From JAKFWI01 sp031399165 (GTDB lineage Bacteria > Pseudomonadota > Alphaproteobacteria > Caulobacterales > Aquidulcibacteraceae): DNA of 64,000 nucleotides. The DNA lies in contig JANNOO010000035.1 of the NCBI GenBank assembly GCA_031399165.1, positions 62,001 to 126,000 of the forward strand, given 5' to 3'. The position numbers and the translations under genes were made by a program. This document shows, in pieces, positions 1-8,825 of this stretch (positions are counted from its first letter, which is position 1; each line of letters begins with the position of its first letter). The notes under the pieces are model-generated. The model saw only the letters and a list, made by a program, of their open reading frames with translations, did not search any database and was not told the origin of the DNA.

Positions 1-2755
1 CTCCGCTAAGCGCCAGCGGCACGCCCGTGAACACGATCGCGGCGTCCTTGGCCGAACGGAAGAGCGCGTAGAGCAGACCAAAAATAATCAGCAATGTCGC
101 GGGCACGACGAGCGCGAGGCGCGCTCCTGCTGAGATCAATTGCTCGAAAGTGCCGCCGTATGAAACCCAGTAGCCCGCTGGCAACTCGACGCCGGACTCG
201 ATGCGTCGGCGCGCTTCATCCACAAAAGAACCGAGATCGCGACCACGAACATTGGCTGTGACAACCACGCGTCGCTTGCCATCTTCTCGGCTGATCTGGT
301 TCGGACCCACAAGAAGCTCGACCTTGGCGACCTCCTGCAGGGGCACAAACCCCCGCACGCCATCGGCGGCGCCAGCCAAGGGAATGCGCAGACGGCCGAT
401 TTCATCGACGTTTTCGCGCAAGCGCTCTGGCAGACGAACGATCACGTCGAATTGGCGATCACCCTCGTAGATGTGCCCTGCTTGCGCCCCGCCCAGCGAA
501 ATCTGCAGCACGCTTTGCAGATCGCCGACGTTAAGGCCGTGTCGGGCAAGCGCGTTTCGATCGGGGGTGACCTGCAGAACCGGCAGACCGGTTATCTGCT
601 CAATCTTTACGTCCGCTGCGCCGGGTACGGCTTCGAGCACTTCGCTCGCCACCGAGGCAAGACGATTAAGTTCATCGAGATCATCGCCGAAAATCTTCAG
701 CGCTACGTCGGACCGGACGCCCGATATGAGTTCATTGAACCGCATCTGGATGGGTTGCGTGAATTCGTAATTGTTGCCGGGCACTTTGTTGACCGCGTCC
801 TGCATCTCTGCCACCAGCTGCGCACTCGGTTTCCAGCGATTGGGCCATTCGCTGCGCGGCTTGAGCAACACAAGTGTGTCGGTCACGCTCGGCGGCATCG
901 GATCGGTTGCCACTTCGGCCGTGCCGATCTTGGAGACGACGTTTCTAACCTCAGGGAACGCACGAAGGCGCCGTTCGAGCGCTGTCTGCATATCGATCGC
1001 CTGGGTAAGGCTAGTGCCGGGAATCCGAAGCGCGTGCAACGCAATGTCGCCTTCGTCGAGGTTGGGTATGAATTCCGAGCCCATACGCGAAGCAACCAAG
1101 CCGCTAACCAGCGCCAGCACCAGAGCGCCGGACACCACTGCGACGCGCGCGCGCAAGGCCCAGCCCAGCATCGGCTCATACCAGCGCCGCGCGGCCCGAA
1201 TAACGCGGCTTTCCTTCTCTTCCACCTTGCCGGTTACAAACATCGCGACAGCAGCAGGCACAAATGTCAGTGACAATACGAGCGCCGCCGACAGTGCGAA
1301 GACAACGGTGAACGCCATCGGGTGGAACATTTTGCCTTCCACGCCGCTGAGCGCGAAGATCGGCACATAAACAAGCGCGATAATCAGCACGCCAAAAATC
1401 GATGGCTTGATCACTTCCGTTGTCGCCGAGCCGACGAGATCGAAACGCTCTTCGCGCGACAGCAGGCGGCCCAAACGGTGTTGCTCTATCCCGAAGCGCC
1501 GCAGGCAGTTTTCAACGATAATCACGGCGCCATCCACAATCAGGCCGAAATCCAGCGCCCCAAGGCTCATGAGGTTTCCTGAAACCCGGTTTTGGACCAT
1601 GCCGGTGATCGTAAGCAGCATCGATAGCGGGATAACGGCCGCTGTTATCAGCGCGGCGCGGATATTGCCGAGCAGGAAGAACAGCACGGCTATAACGAGC
1701 AGCGCGCCCTCCACGAGATTGGTTTCCACAGTAAGGATCGTGCGATCCACCAGCGCCGTGCGATCATAGATTGGCTTTGCAATCACGCCCTCGGGCAGCG
1801 CCTTTGCCGCCTCTTGCAGTCGAGCGGCTACGGCGCGCGCTACAGTGCGGCTGTTCTCGCCAAGCAGCATATGCACCGTGCTTAGAACGACTTCCTGCCC
1901 GTTCTCGGTCGCGGCGCCGGTGCGTAATTCTTTGCCGATGATGACGTCCGCCACGTCCGCTATCCGCACCGGCACGCCGTTGCGATTGGCGACAATGATG
2001 CTTTCGAGATCGGGAATGCCTGTGGCTTGCCCTTCCGATCGGATCAATAGCTGCTCGCCATAGCGCTCAACATATCCGGCTCCGACATTTGCGTTGTTGG
2101 TGTTGAGTGCGCTGACGATGTCATTGAGCGTCAGGCCCGCCGCGGCAAGGCGATCCGGCCACGGCGTGACGTGATACTGCCTTGCATAGCCCCCGATCGT
2201 GTTGACCTCCGTTACGCCCGGCGTATTGCGCAATTGCGGGCGGATCACCCAGTCCTGCATCGTGCGCAGGTCTTCCGGCGTCCATGCAGCGCCGTCAGGA
2301 CGCTTGGCGCCGGGCTTGGATTCAATCGTGTACATAAAGATTTCGCCGAGACCGCTCGCGATGGGCCCCATCTCCGGCTCGACACCGGCAGGCAATTGAT
2401 TGCGCAGTCCTTGCAGACGTTCGGCGATCAGCTGGCGCGCGAAATAGATGTTCGTGCCATCCTGGAACGCCACGGTGACCTGGCTGAGTCCGTAACGCGA
2501 GATCGAGCGCGTGTAATCGAGGCCCGGCAAACCGGCAATCGCGGTTTCGACCGGGAAGGTCAGTCTCCGCTCGGCTTCCAGCGGCGAATAGCCTTCCGCT
2601 TCCGTGTTGATCTGTACCTGAACATTCGTGATGTCAGGCGTGGCGTCGATCGGGAGGCGCTGAAAACTCCAGACGCCAAGAGCGGCGCTGAACAGTACGA
2701 GCGCCAAGACCGCCCAGCGGTTTCGGATCGATAGGCGAATGATGCGGTCGAGCAT
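1..2755 (-). CDS. czcA: Heavy-metal efflux RND permease, CzcA/CusA type (3' end outside window)
   Basis: Inner-membrane proton-driven pump of the heavy-metal RND (HME) class, which moves divalent or monovalent metal ions through the CzcB adaptor and CzcC channel. Reading leftward from the ATG at 2755-2753, the protein opens MLDRIIRLSIRNRWAVL and keeps an open frame to base 1, about 918 codons of a family usually about 1030-1060 long. The TM4 region reads DFGLIVDGAVIIVEN, the HME signature with its membrane acidic residues, unlike the VDDAIVVVE of the drug pump at 36619. It is last in the minus-strand operon, 11 bases after czcB. The metal (Co/Zn/Cd, Ni or Cu/Ag) cannot be settled from the visible part. 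The family call is very secure. Confidence 0.95.
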   Translation of the reverse strand, partial: MLDRIIRLSIRNRWAVLALVLFSAALGVWSFQRLPIDATPDITNVQVQINTEAEGYSPLEAERRLTFPVETAIAGLPGLDYTRSISRYGLSQVTVAFQDGTNIYFARQLIAERLQGLRNQLPAGVEPEMGPIASGLGEIFMYTIESKPGAKRPDGAAWTPEDLRTMQDWVIRPQLRNTPGVTEVNTIGGYARQYHVTPWPDRLAAAGLTLNDIVSALNTNNANVGAGYVERYGEQLLIRSEGQATGIPDLESIIVANRNGVPVRIADVADVIIGKELRTGAATENGQEVVLSTVHMLLGENSRTVARAVAARLQEAAKALPEGVIAKPIYDRTALVDRTILTVETNLVEGALLVIAVLFFLLGNIRAALITAAVIPLSMLLTITGMVQNRVSGNLMSLGALDFGLIVDGAVIIVENCLRRFGIEQHRLGRLLSREERFDLVGSATTEVIKPSIFGVLIIALVYVPIFALSGVEGKMFHPMAFTVVFALSAALVLSLTFVPAAVAMFVTGKVEEKESRVIRAARRWYEPMLGWALRARVAVVSGALVLALVSGLVASRMGSEFIPNLDEGDIALHALRIPGTSLTQAIDMQTALERRLRAFPEVRNVVSKIGTAEVATDPMPPSVTDTLVLLKPRSEWPNRWKPSAQLVAEMQDAVNKVPGNNYEFTQPIQMRFNELISGVRSDVALKIFGDDLDELNRLASVASEVLEAVPGAADVKIEQITGLPVLQVTPDRNALARHGLNVGDLQSVLQISLGGAQAGHIYEGDRQFDVIVRLPERLRENVDEIGRLRIPLAGAADGVRGFVPLQEVAKVELLVGPNQISREDGKRRVVVTANVRGRDLGSFVDEARRRIESGVELPAGYWVSYGGTFEQLISAGARLALVVPATLLIIFGLLYALFRSAKDAAIVFTGVPLALSG

Positions 2756-2766
2756 GACAGGCAACC

Positions 2767-4014
2767 TCAGTGATCGTGCGACGCGCCGGACTTTTCGACG
2801 TCCGCGCGGATGAGGAAGGCGTTGTCGGTTACGTATTGCGTGCCCGGCTTTATGCCGCTGAGCACTTCGGTCCATTCAGGCGTCCGCCGCCCCAGCTCCA
2901 GCATGCGCACTTCGTAGGTCTCGCCGACGCGCGCATAGACCACGGTGAAATCGCGGAAGCGCTGGAGCGCCTTGGTCCGCACAGCCAGTGGCGCTTGGTA
3001 GGAACCAACCACTGCGTCCCCTTCAACCGCCTGCCCCGGCCGCCACGCGCCGTCCGCATTCGGCAACTCAACGTGCGCGACGATCGTCTGGGTCATCATA
3101 TCCGCGGTAGGGAGGATGGCCTCGATTTTCGCGCGCACGACATGGTCCCCCGCCAGATTCCGCACTGTTACCGCCTGCCCGGAACGCAACCGCTCTGCAT
3201 CCCGCGGATACACATAGAACTCAGCATGCACGCGACGTGCATCGGCGATGACGTAGATTGGCGAAGAACCGGCGACGTCTCCGACGTTCGCGTTGCGGGC
3301 CATGATCACGCCCGAGATTGGCGCAGGGATCGAATAGGTCTGCAGGCTTTCGCTGGACGTGACGCGGGCAAGCGGCTCGCCGCGATTGACGCGCTCGCCA
3401 ATCGTCTTGGTCATCGACACGATCCTGCCCGGATACCACGCCGAAACTTCGGCCTTGCCTTCTGGTTGAAGTTCAACGCGACCCGATAGGGACACGGTTT
3501 CTTCAATCGTGGTTGGGCCCGCGGCTTCTACCTTTACACCAGCGCCCTCAGCCTGCGCGGCGTCGATGGTCGTGCGCCCTTCATAGGATTGGTATTTCCA
3601 TTGGTGGGTTTTGCCGCCCTGCACGGCGCGCACGGCAACATCAAAGGAGTGAGGCTCGTGGACAACGCCGTCGCCGAGAAGAAAATCACCCTCCGGCCTA
3701 AAGGTGAACGTGTTGGCTTCGCCGCCGAGGCGCGCCAGCGCAACAGTCAACTGCACGCCCGCCGGCGCCATAGGTTTGCCGTCGCGATACGGATAAACGC
3801 GAAACTGCGGCTCCACACCCTCCTCAAAGATGGTCATCTCGACTGAAAAATCGCCGTCGCGCAATAGACGCCCATTATGGGGCCCGCGCTCGAACGCCTC
3901 TTCTGCGTGTTCGGCGCTGTCCTCCCCGGAAGTTTCCCCAGCACGACCACAGCCGCCAAGCGTCACGCCCATCAGCAGAGTTGCGGCAAGCGTTTTGATA
4001 ACGTGCATTTTCAT
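2767..4014 (-). CDS. czcB: RND periplasmic adaptor, CzcB type, lipoprotein
   Basis: Membrane-fusion protein joining the CzcA pump to the CzcC outer-membrane channel. It has 415 residues. The N-terminus is a lipoprotein signal with lipobox LGGC near residue 22, followed by a short acidic stretch. Residues of about 45-150 form the extra N-terminal domain seen in CzcB-like adaptors (GRLLRDGDFSVEMTIFEEG, then a segment ending HQWKYQSYEGRT). The usual barrel-sandwich, hairpin and beta-barrel parts follow (SLSGRVELQPEGKAEVSAW, IPAPISGVIMARNANVGD). The ATG at 4014 overlaps the czcC stop as ATGA, so the two are translationally coupled. His residues at both ends (EHAEE, SHDH) fit metal handling. Which metal is unknown. 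Confidence 0.93.
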   Translation of the reverse strand: MKMHVIKTLAATLLMGVTLGGCGRAGETSGEDSAEHAEEAFERGPHNGRLLRDGDFSVEMTIFEEGVEPQFRVYPYRDGKPMAPAGVQLTVALARLGGEANTFTFRPEGDFLLGDGVVHEPHSFDVAVRAVQGGKTHQWKYQSYEGRTTIDAAQAEGAGVKVEAAGPTTIEETVSLSGRVELQPEGKAEVSAWYPGRIVSMTKTIGERVNRGEPLARVTSSESLQTYSIPAPISGVIMARNANVGDVAGSSPIYVIADARRVHAEFYVYPRDAERLRSGQAVTVRNLAGDHVVRAKIEAILPTADMMTQTIVAHVELPNADGAWRPGQAVEGDAVVGSYQAPLAVRTKALQRFRDFTVVYARVGETYEVRMLELGRRTPEWTEVLSGIKPGTQYVTDNAFLIRADVEKSGASHDH

Positions 4015-5285
4015 CGGACGGCCTCCTCGGCCAGATCAGAAAAGCGGCCGGTCAAGCGATCGAGCGCCGCGTCCGCGTTGTGAAAGGAAAGAAGCGCATT
4101 GATGCGTTCGAGGCGCGCAGCGCTTAAGGCGCGCTGCGCTTCGAATACGTCGAGGTAGGAAAATCCGCCCTGCGCATATCCTTGCCGTGCGAGACGTAAA
4201 GCCCGCTCAGCTTCGGGGATGATGTCCCGTTCTATTGTCTCGACTGAGAGGCGCAACGTAATGAGCTGGCGCTCAAGCGCGAGTTGTTCCCGCTCGATGC
4301 GGCGCGTCTCCGCCGCCGATTGCGCCGCCGCCTTGCGTTGCTCTGCGGCGGCCTTGGCAATTCCGCCGGCATTTCGATCAAACACGCCCAGCGGCACAGA
4401 AAACCCCGCAACCAGGCCGGTGTCGGACGTGGCCTCGAAACGGCGCACGCCTACGCTTAGCGTAGGATCATTGAACCCGCGCGCCCGCTCCAACCGCGCG
4501 GCGGCGCCGGCGCGTTCAACTGCGAATTTTGCGCGTTCAATATCGGGGGCGTCTCCGGAATGAGCATGGGGTATCGGGCTGAGGTCGGCCACCGGCACAA
4601 CCGCGCCTGTCAGAGAGGCAAGGTTTGCTTTGGCGGTAGCCGCCTCCTGCTGCGCCCGTAAGACCGCCAACTTTGCATCGGCCAATCCTGCCGCCGCGCG
4701 CGCGCCAGCCATCAAAGGATCGCGCGCTGCCGCCACACGACGATCAACCGCCTTTTTCAAGTCTTCCGTGTTGGCTGCGCGCTCCTGGGCAATTTCAACG
4801 TACGCATCAGCGGCGGCGGCCGCGAAATAGGCTCGCTGCACTTCAGCAAATACATCGAGGGCGGCAATCTCAGCGTCGAGCATAGCGGTTCGGATTTCGG
4901 CTTCGGCGACGCTTACCCGCGCGCCGCGCCTGCCGCCCGTTTCGATCGTCTGCGAAAGCCGGAGTGTTGTTTCAGCGATGTCGTAGCTGCGCGCCACGCC
5001 CTGACCGCCAAAATTCTCGGCTTCGATCTCAAGTGATGGATTGAGACGCGCCCGCGCTTGCACACGGCCGGCCTCTGCCGCATCGCGCCCGGCTCGCGCT
5101 ACGTTGAGCCGCGGATCCGTTGCTACGGCGCGCCGCAAAATGTCTTCGAGCGTGGTCGCGTCGCCCTCTTGGGCGAACGCGGGGCTGCTCGCGGTAGCCA
5201 CAAATGTGCAAACCGCAAGACAGGCCATGTGCAGGCGCGGCGCCATAATCGTGGCGAAACGCGCCCGAAAAGATCGGGATGACAT
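4011..5285 (-). CDS. czcC: TolC-family outer-membrane channel of the metal efflux system, CzcC type
   Basis: Outer-membrane channel subunit of the tripartite metal exporter. It has 424 residues, with a Sec signal ending ATASSPAFAQ near residue 39. The rest is the Ala-rich, heptad-like helical repeat of the TolC/OEP fold, with two internal duplicated halves (GRVQARARLNPSLEIEAENF and ERARGFNDPTLSVGVRRFEA are matching positions). It is the second gene of the operon and overlaps czcB by four bases. An internal ATG at 5246 is an alternative start. No Shine-Dalgarno clearly decides between them, and both give an export signal. Confidence 0.92.
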   Translation of the reverse strand: MSSRSFRARFATIMAPRLHMACLAVCTFVATASSPAFAQEGDATTLEDILRRAVATDPRLNVARAGRDAAEAGRVQARARLNPSLEIEAENFGGQGVARSYDIAETTLRLSQTIETGGRRGARVSVAEAEIRTAMLDAEIAALDVFAEVQRAYFAAAAADAYVEIAQERAANTEDLKKAVDRRVAAARDPLMAGARAAAGLADAKLAVLRAQQEAATAKANLASLTGAVVPVADLSPIPHAHSGDAPDIERAKFAVERAGAAARLERARGFNDPTLSVGVRRFEATSDTGLVAGFSVPLGVFDRNAGGIAKAAAEQRKAAAQSAAETRRIEREQLALERQLITLRLSVETIERDIIPEAERALRLARQGYAQGGFSYLDVFEAQRALSAARLERINALLSFHNADAALDRLTGRFSDLAEEAVR

Positions 5286-5338
5286 GAGAAAACTCGCTAT
5301 GCGTCAGAAAAGGGCGCACGGCGCGCGAGCGCGGTACG

Positions 5339-5725
5339 CTAGGCCTTCAGAGACCTTGGAGGCCGCTCAAGCGCGTAAAATCGACGAACAAGATTGGTCT
5401 CCTGAACACCCGCGAATGCGACGCTTACGCCGCTCCGATGGGTCAGGCCCAGGCCCAAAATCCCCGGTAAATTGGCGGGGTGGACGCATAGACATTGATG
5501 GGCGTGCGGCGCAGCCCCTTCATGCGGCAGCGCATCATCGTCATGCGCCACACCGTCTTCGTGAACATGAATGAAGACGCCGTCGCCGACGGAGACCTGT
5601 CCGTGCCCCGCAGCCTCAGTCAGAGCGTGCTGCGTTGCGTCGGCTTCCTGGAGGAACAACGCGGCCAGCAGCGCCACGCAAAGCGCCGCCGCCCACTGCC
5701 GCCAAATATGCCTGCGCTCAACCAT
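5339..5725 (-). CDS. Small exported His/Asp-rich protein heading the metal efflux operon
   Basis: Starting at the ATG at 5725 (MVERRHIWRQ) this is a 128-residue protein. An upstream start at 5785 would add 20 residues but would place basic and polar residues before the hydrophobic segment. Residues of about 8-25 form a signal or membrane anchor. The middle is rich in metal ligands: HVHEDGVAHDDDALPHEG, then HAHQCLCVHP. It lies 53 bases before czcC on the same strand. Proteins of this size and make-up are common at the head of czc/cnr-type operons, so a periplasmic metal-binding or metal-sensing helper is likely. I do not recognise a named family. The gene is probable, the function is inference. 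Confidence 0.7.
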   Translation of the reverse strand: MVERRHIWRQWAAALCVALLAALFLQEADATQHALTEAAGHGQVSVGDGVFIHVHEDGVAHDDDALPHEGAAPHAHQCLCVHPANLPGILGLGLTHRSGVSVAFAGVQETNLVRRFYALERPPRSLKA

Positions 5726-6540
5726 ATGCCGTCCTGCGCCTACGCTAGACCAAATGCTTAAGAAAGGCGTGTAGATTCTGGCCAAGCGCGAATATGGCGG
5801 AAAACCAGTGCTCGCAACTGGCGGCGCCGCCCACCGGCGCCAGCCCCGTTACAACTTGCCCTGAGCGTTACCGACCATTGCTGGCCGGCCAACGCCATCG
5901 GACGAACATCCGCATCCAACCACACTCGCCTCGGGTTAGGCCTCAAATTGCCAACACCGAATGCGCGCTGCGAAGGACGATGTCCGGCTTCCGATTTCAA
6001 TCGGTCGTTCTTGTTAGTTCGCCTACGGGCGACTTTGGGCCAATGATACCCGCTCGTAATCGGTGACCCGAAGGTCTGCTTTGCGGAACCAACTTGCCGG
6101 TCAGTCTTATTTTTCCAAGCCGGACTATCGCGTCCGATGATCAATGGGTGCATGACGCTGGCGAGTCGCCATGCCGGTCTCTAGCAGTCGAAGGTTGCAG
6201 GCTGGCTCGAAATTACTTTGCGCGCGCCCCTCGCCTGTATAACTGCCAGCTACCGGCCTAAAACGGTATGCACCTACCGCATTTTCAAGTTGAACGAAAT
6301 CCTAGTGAAAACAGCATGTTAGGGGGCTCGCTTTCGCGACCGCCAAAAATAGTGAGCAAACACAATGACTTCGCGAACCCGCCAAACAGTGTTTGCGCCT
6401 ATAAAAAGTAGCTGAACGAAAACGAAAGTCGAGAAAAGCGCTCTATTTGGCGGTGGCCTGAGCCGCAACCTGGACAGTGCAAAATCATCTTTTGATTGCG
6501 ATTATCGCGATCGCGAGCAAGCTAGAAATCTAATCTATTA

Positions 6541-6552
6541 CCCCCCCCCCCC
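6541..6552. repeat. Homopolymeric C tract (12 C)
   Basis: Twelve consecutive C residues in intergenic DNA, flanked by AT-rich sequence (ctatta before, tgctcg after). Tracts of this length are prone to slipped-strand change and to assembly error. It lies about 155 bases beyond the integrase stop codon and is not inside any gene I can support. Confidence 0.9.
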
Positions 6553-6604
6553 TGCTCGTCTATCGACGCCCCAAATATGTTTGTTTAGACGTCAAAACCG
6601 CTTC

Positions 6605-6616
6605 TAGACGCGTCTA
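6605..6616. promoter_or_regulatory. 12-base perfect palindrome TAGACGCGTCTA
   Basis: A perfect palindrome in the intergenic DNA 91 bases beyond the integrase stop. A related half (TAGACGTC) lies about 20 bases to the left. It could be a recombinase or excisionase site or an operator. There is no direct evidence for either. Confidence 0.35.
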
Positions 6617-6706
6617 CGGGTATCTTTGGGTTTTCGGTTTCTTGGCGGCCCGCGGATATTGAATGGGACGCATCTCTATTTCTGGGGGCGCGTCTCTGAT
6701 CTGGCC

Positions 6707-8020
6707 TTACGCGGCCTTCGAACTACGACGGCCTATCCGCTCGCGTTTTGAATCATCCTTTTTCGGCTCGGCCGATCCCAGTGCAAAATCCACGTTGGTA
6801 TCTGCCGCCACCGGCGCAATCATTTGGACCTCGAAGCAGTATTTGCCCCAAGCGTTCATGAGCTCGCGTCTTTTGTCGAAAAGATCAGTGCGCCGATAAG
6901 CTGCTTCAACTCCCTGAAGAGTGTGCGCCAAAGCCGCTTCGGCCACCTCGCGAGGGAACTCTGTTTTCTCTGCAGCCCAATCGCGAAAGGTCGAGCGGAA
7001 ACCATGCACGGTAATCTCCACTCGTCCCATTCGTCTCAAAGTCATCAGCAACGTCATGTTGGAGATCGGCTCGGCGCCTGGCGTCAACGCGAAGACATAC
7101 GCTCCGTCGGCATTCATTTCGCGCAACGGCAGCAGCACACGGACGGCCTGCTCGCAAAGCGGGACACGATGCTCCCTCCCCGCTTTCATACGCTCGCCTG
7201 GGATGGTCCAAGTAGCGCTCTCCAAATCGAATTCTTCCCAGCGGGCGCCAATTGTTTCGTTGGTGCGGGTGCCGGTCAGGATCAGAAACTCGAGCGCGGT
7301 GGCGCCCATGCCATTCACCTTCTTAAGGTCTCCAATGAAGCTCGCTACTCGCGCGTGCGGAAGGGCGGGATGATGCGCGCGGTTGCGCCTCACGGAAGGC
7401 ATCGCCTTCTCTAGATGTCCACGCCAGCGCGCCGGATTATCGCCGGTGCGATAGCCGCGAACAGCTGCCCAATCTAAAATGTTCTCGATGCGGCCGCGGA
7501 GGCGCCGGGCCGTTTCGTTCTTCGTCTTCCAAATCGAATCGAGCGCCTTGGTGACGTGACCGACATTCACTGCCCCGACCGGCACATCGCCGAACACCGG
7601 ATAAGCGTAGGTCTCTAACGTGCTCGCCCATTGCTGGCGGTGCTTCTCGTTCTTCCATCCACTTTCATGGCTCTGACGATAGGTCTCGGCAGCTTCTTTG
7701 AAGGTGAGTAGCTGGATAGACGCTTCGCGATCTTGGCGGCGCTTGTCGTCACGCTGCGCGATTGGATCGATGCCGTTAGCCGCCTTCTTTCGCGCTGCCT
7801 CAGCTTTGATCCTAGCCTCAGCCAGCGTGACAAACTGGGTGGATCCTAGACCCATCTCGCGAAGCTTGCCGTTGGGAGCGCGATATCGAACCAGCCATGA
7901 ACGATTGGGAGTCTGGTTCTTGCCAATCGTGATCTGGAGGAAGAGCCCGCCGCCGTCCGCGTACAGACCAGGTTTCGTAATCTTCAGCGATGTCGCCGCC
8001 AGCTTATTCTTGACTGCCAT
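6707..8020 (-). CDS. Tyrosine recombinase/integrase (DUF4102 N-terminal type)
   Basis: Site-specific recombinase of the type that integrates genomic islands and P4-like elements. From the ATG at 8020 it has 437 residues. The N-terminal part (GLYADGGGLFLQI, SWLVRYRAPNGKLREMGLG, then ARIKAEAARKKAANGIDPI) is the DUF4102 arm-binding domain, a SAM-like core-binding domain follows, and the catalytic domain shows TGTRTNETIGARW (first Arg), HGFRSTFRDWA (His-x-x-Arg), the LAH box and YRRTDLFDKR (nucleophilic Tyr). The set is complete, so it is probably active. A longer GTG start at 8128 is rejected because a strong promoter overlaps it. No tRNA is recognisable at either side, so the attachment site is unknown. 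Confidence 0.92.
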   Translation of the reverse strand: MAVKNKLAATSLKITKPGLYADGGGLFLQITIGKNQTPNRSWLVRYRAPNGKLREMGLGSTQFVTLAEARIKAEAARKKAANGIDPIAQRDDKRRQDREASIQLLTFKEAAETYRQSHESGWKNEKHRQQWASTLETYAYPVFGDVPVGAVNVGHVTKALDSIWKTKNETARRLRGRIENILDWAAVRGYRTGDNPARWRGHLEKAMPSVRRNRAHHPALPHARVASFIGDLKKVNGMGATALEFLILTGTRTNETIGARWEEFDLESATWTIPGERMKAGREHRVPLCEQAVRVLLPLREMNADGAYVFALTPGAEPISNMTLLMTLRRMGRVEITVHGFRSTFRDWAAEKTEFPREVAEAALAHTLQGVEAAYRRTDLFDKRRELMNAWGKYCFEVQMIAPVAADTNVDFALGSAEPKKDDSKRERIGRRSSKAA

Positions 8021-8129
8021 GACCTTTATCCCGTGGAGAACTAGAAGGCTCAACGGAGTGCTGTCCGTACCCATTGGGCCTCGGTCGCAGACGCACCGCT
8101 GCGAACACTCACGAACGCCTACGGCCACA

Positions 8130-8158
8130 AATATATAATAAAATCAATTGTTTGTCAA
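8130..8158 (-). promoter_or_regulatory. Strong sigma-70-type promoter of the integrase
   Basis: On the minus strand TTGACA (8158-8153) is followed after exactly 17 bases by TATATT (8135-8130), close to consensus at both boxes and unusual in such a GC-rich genome. It points at the integrase and predicts a leader of about 100 bases before the ATG at 8020. It also argues against the GTG start at 8128. Confidence 0.65.
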
Positions 8159-8577
8159 TGATTGGGTCTTGGCGGCCTGCTTTTGGCGGTCGGAATTCGA
8201 CGGACAAACCCGTGGGTACGTAAAGCGAACGTCCTATCCACGAGGCTATCCATGCCGAGGGTGCGGCTTCACGCGGTCGGGTGCGTACGCGCGCGCACGA
8301 GGCGCGAACTGCAAGGCTCGATTTTTCAAGCTAAACTGGTGAAACCAAACCGGCGGCGCGCACCTGCGAACGGATGTGCAGCAGGCCCCCTCTCCGCCAC
8401 GATTGCATTTTTTAATCAATAAATTCAAATACCTGTCAAGTCGCCCTATAGGCGGTTTGACCAGGCCTGGCTCGCCGGACGGCCGATCCGGCCCGCTGCC
8501 GTCGAGATTGGGATCAGGCCAGAAGGCGTTGACTCTACCTCTCGGCGCGGGACGCCAGGGGGGCGCCTCAATCGCCT
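8159..8577. other. Intergenic region upstream of the integrase, no gene seen
   Basis: About 420 bases with only shadow-like open frames on both strands. Their translations are Arg/Gly/Ser-rich and share no recognisable motif. No tRNA-like T-arm sequence was found on either strand. Nothing further can be supported. Confidence 0.4.
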
Positions 8578-8781
8578 TCACCGCCGCCGCGCGATGGTGA
8601 AGGCCCCGAAGCTCTGGGCGTCGTCCTGGCTCTCATATTCCCGGCCGCGCAGCACCTACGTGTAAGCCCACGAGGTCTGCCTCATCTGCAGCACGAACCC
8701 CGCCTGCGCGTCGCCGACGAACGGTTCCTTCGCGAGAAGGCCGCTCCGGATATTTCTCCCCAATACGCATTCCGGGCAATT
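8578..8781 (-). pseudogene. Possible gene remnant with an in-frame stop
   Basis: In one minus-strand frame the translation looks protein-like on both sides of a single TAG: NIRSGLLAKEPFVGDAQAGF and then VLQMRQTSWAYT, stop, VLRGREYESQDDAQSFGAFT and IARRR, ending in TGA at 8580-8578. There is no start codon with a ribosome-binding site upstream, and the divergent flavoenzyme gene begins close by. This could be a decayed gene at the edge of the integrated element. I cannot name a family, and chance coding-like composition is possible. Confidence 0.3.
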
Positions 8782-8825
8782 GCGAGCCGATGCCAGCCCT
8801 CGAACAATATCATAAAGGAGCTTCT

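Larger units (their letters stand above)
5786..6706. other. Gene-poor, AT-richer intergenic region next to the integrase
   Basis: About 920 bases with no convincing coding sequence. Open frames on both strands at 5758-6153 have basic, low-complexity translations, no ribosome-binding site and no recognisable domain. Composition from 6180 to 6650 is clearly more AT-rich than the flanks. It contains a 12-base C run and a 12-base palindrome (listed separately). I read it as the non-coding end of an integrated element. No att repeat could be identified by eye. Confidence 0.5.

Noticed and set aside
1..2734. Many plus-strand open frames (up to 273 residues) at the left end
   Set aside because: They are antisense to the czcA permease, whose minus-strand translation is unmistakable and open to the window edge.
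5758..6153. 131-codon minus-strand frame and an opposing 90-codon frame upstream of the czc operon
   Set aside because: No ribosome-binding site, basic low-complexity translation, no domain, and overlap with each other in AT-shifted intergenic DNA.
8021..8128. Longer integrase start at GTG 8128
   Set aside because: The strong TTGACA-17-TATATT promoter overlaps this codon, so a transcript from it would begin downstream. The DUF4102 domain begins naturally at the ATG at 8020.
8200..8300. tRNA-like sequence next to the integrase
   Set aside because: No T-arm consensus, no foldable cloverleaf and no CCA-end context on either strand.
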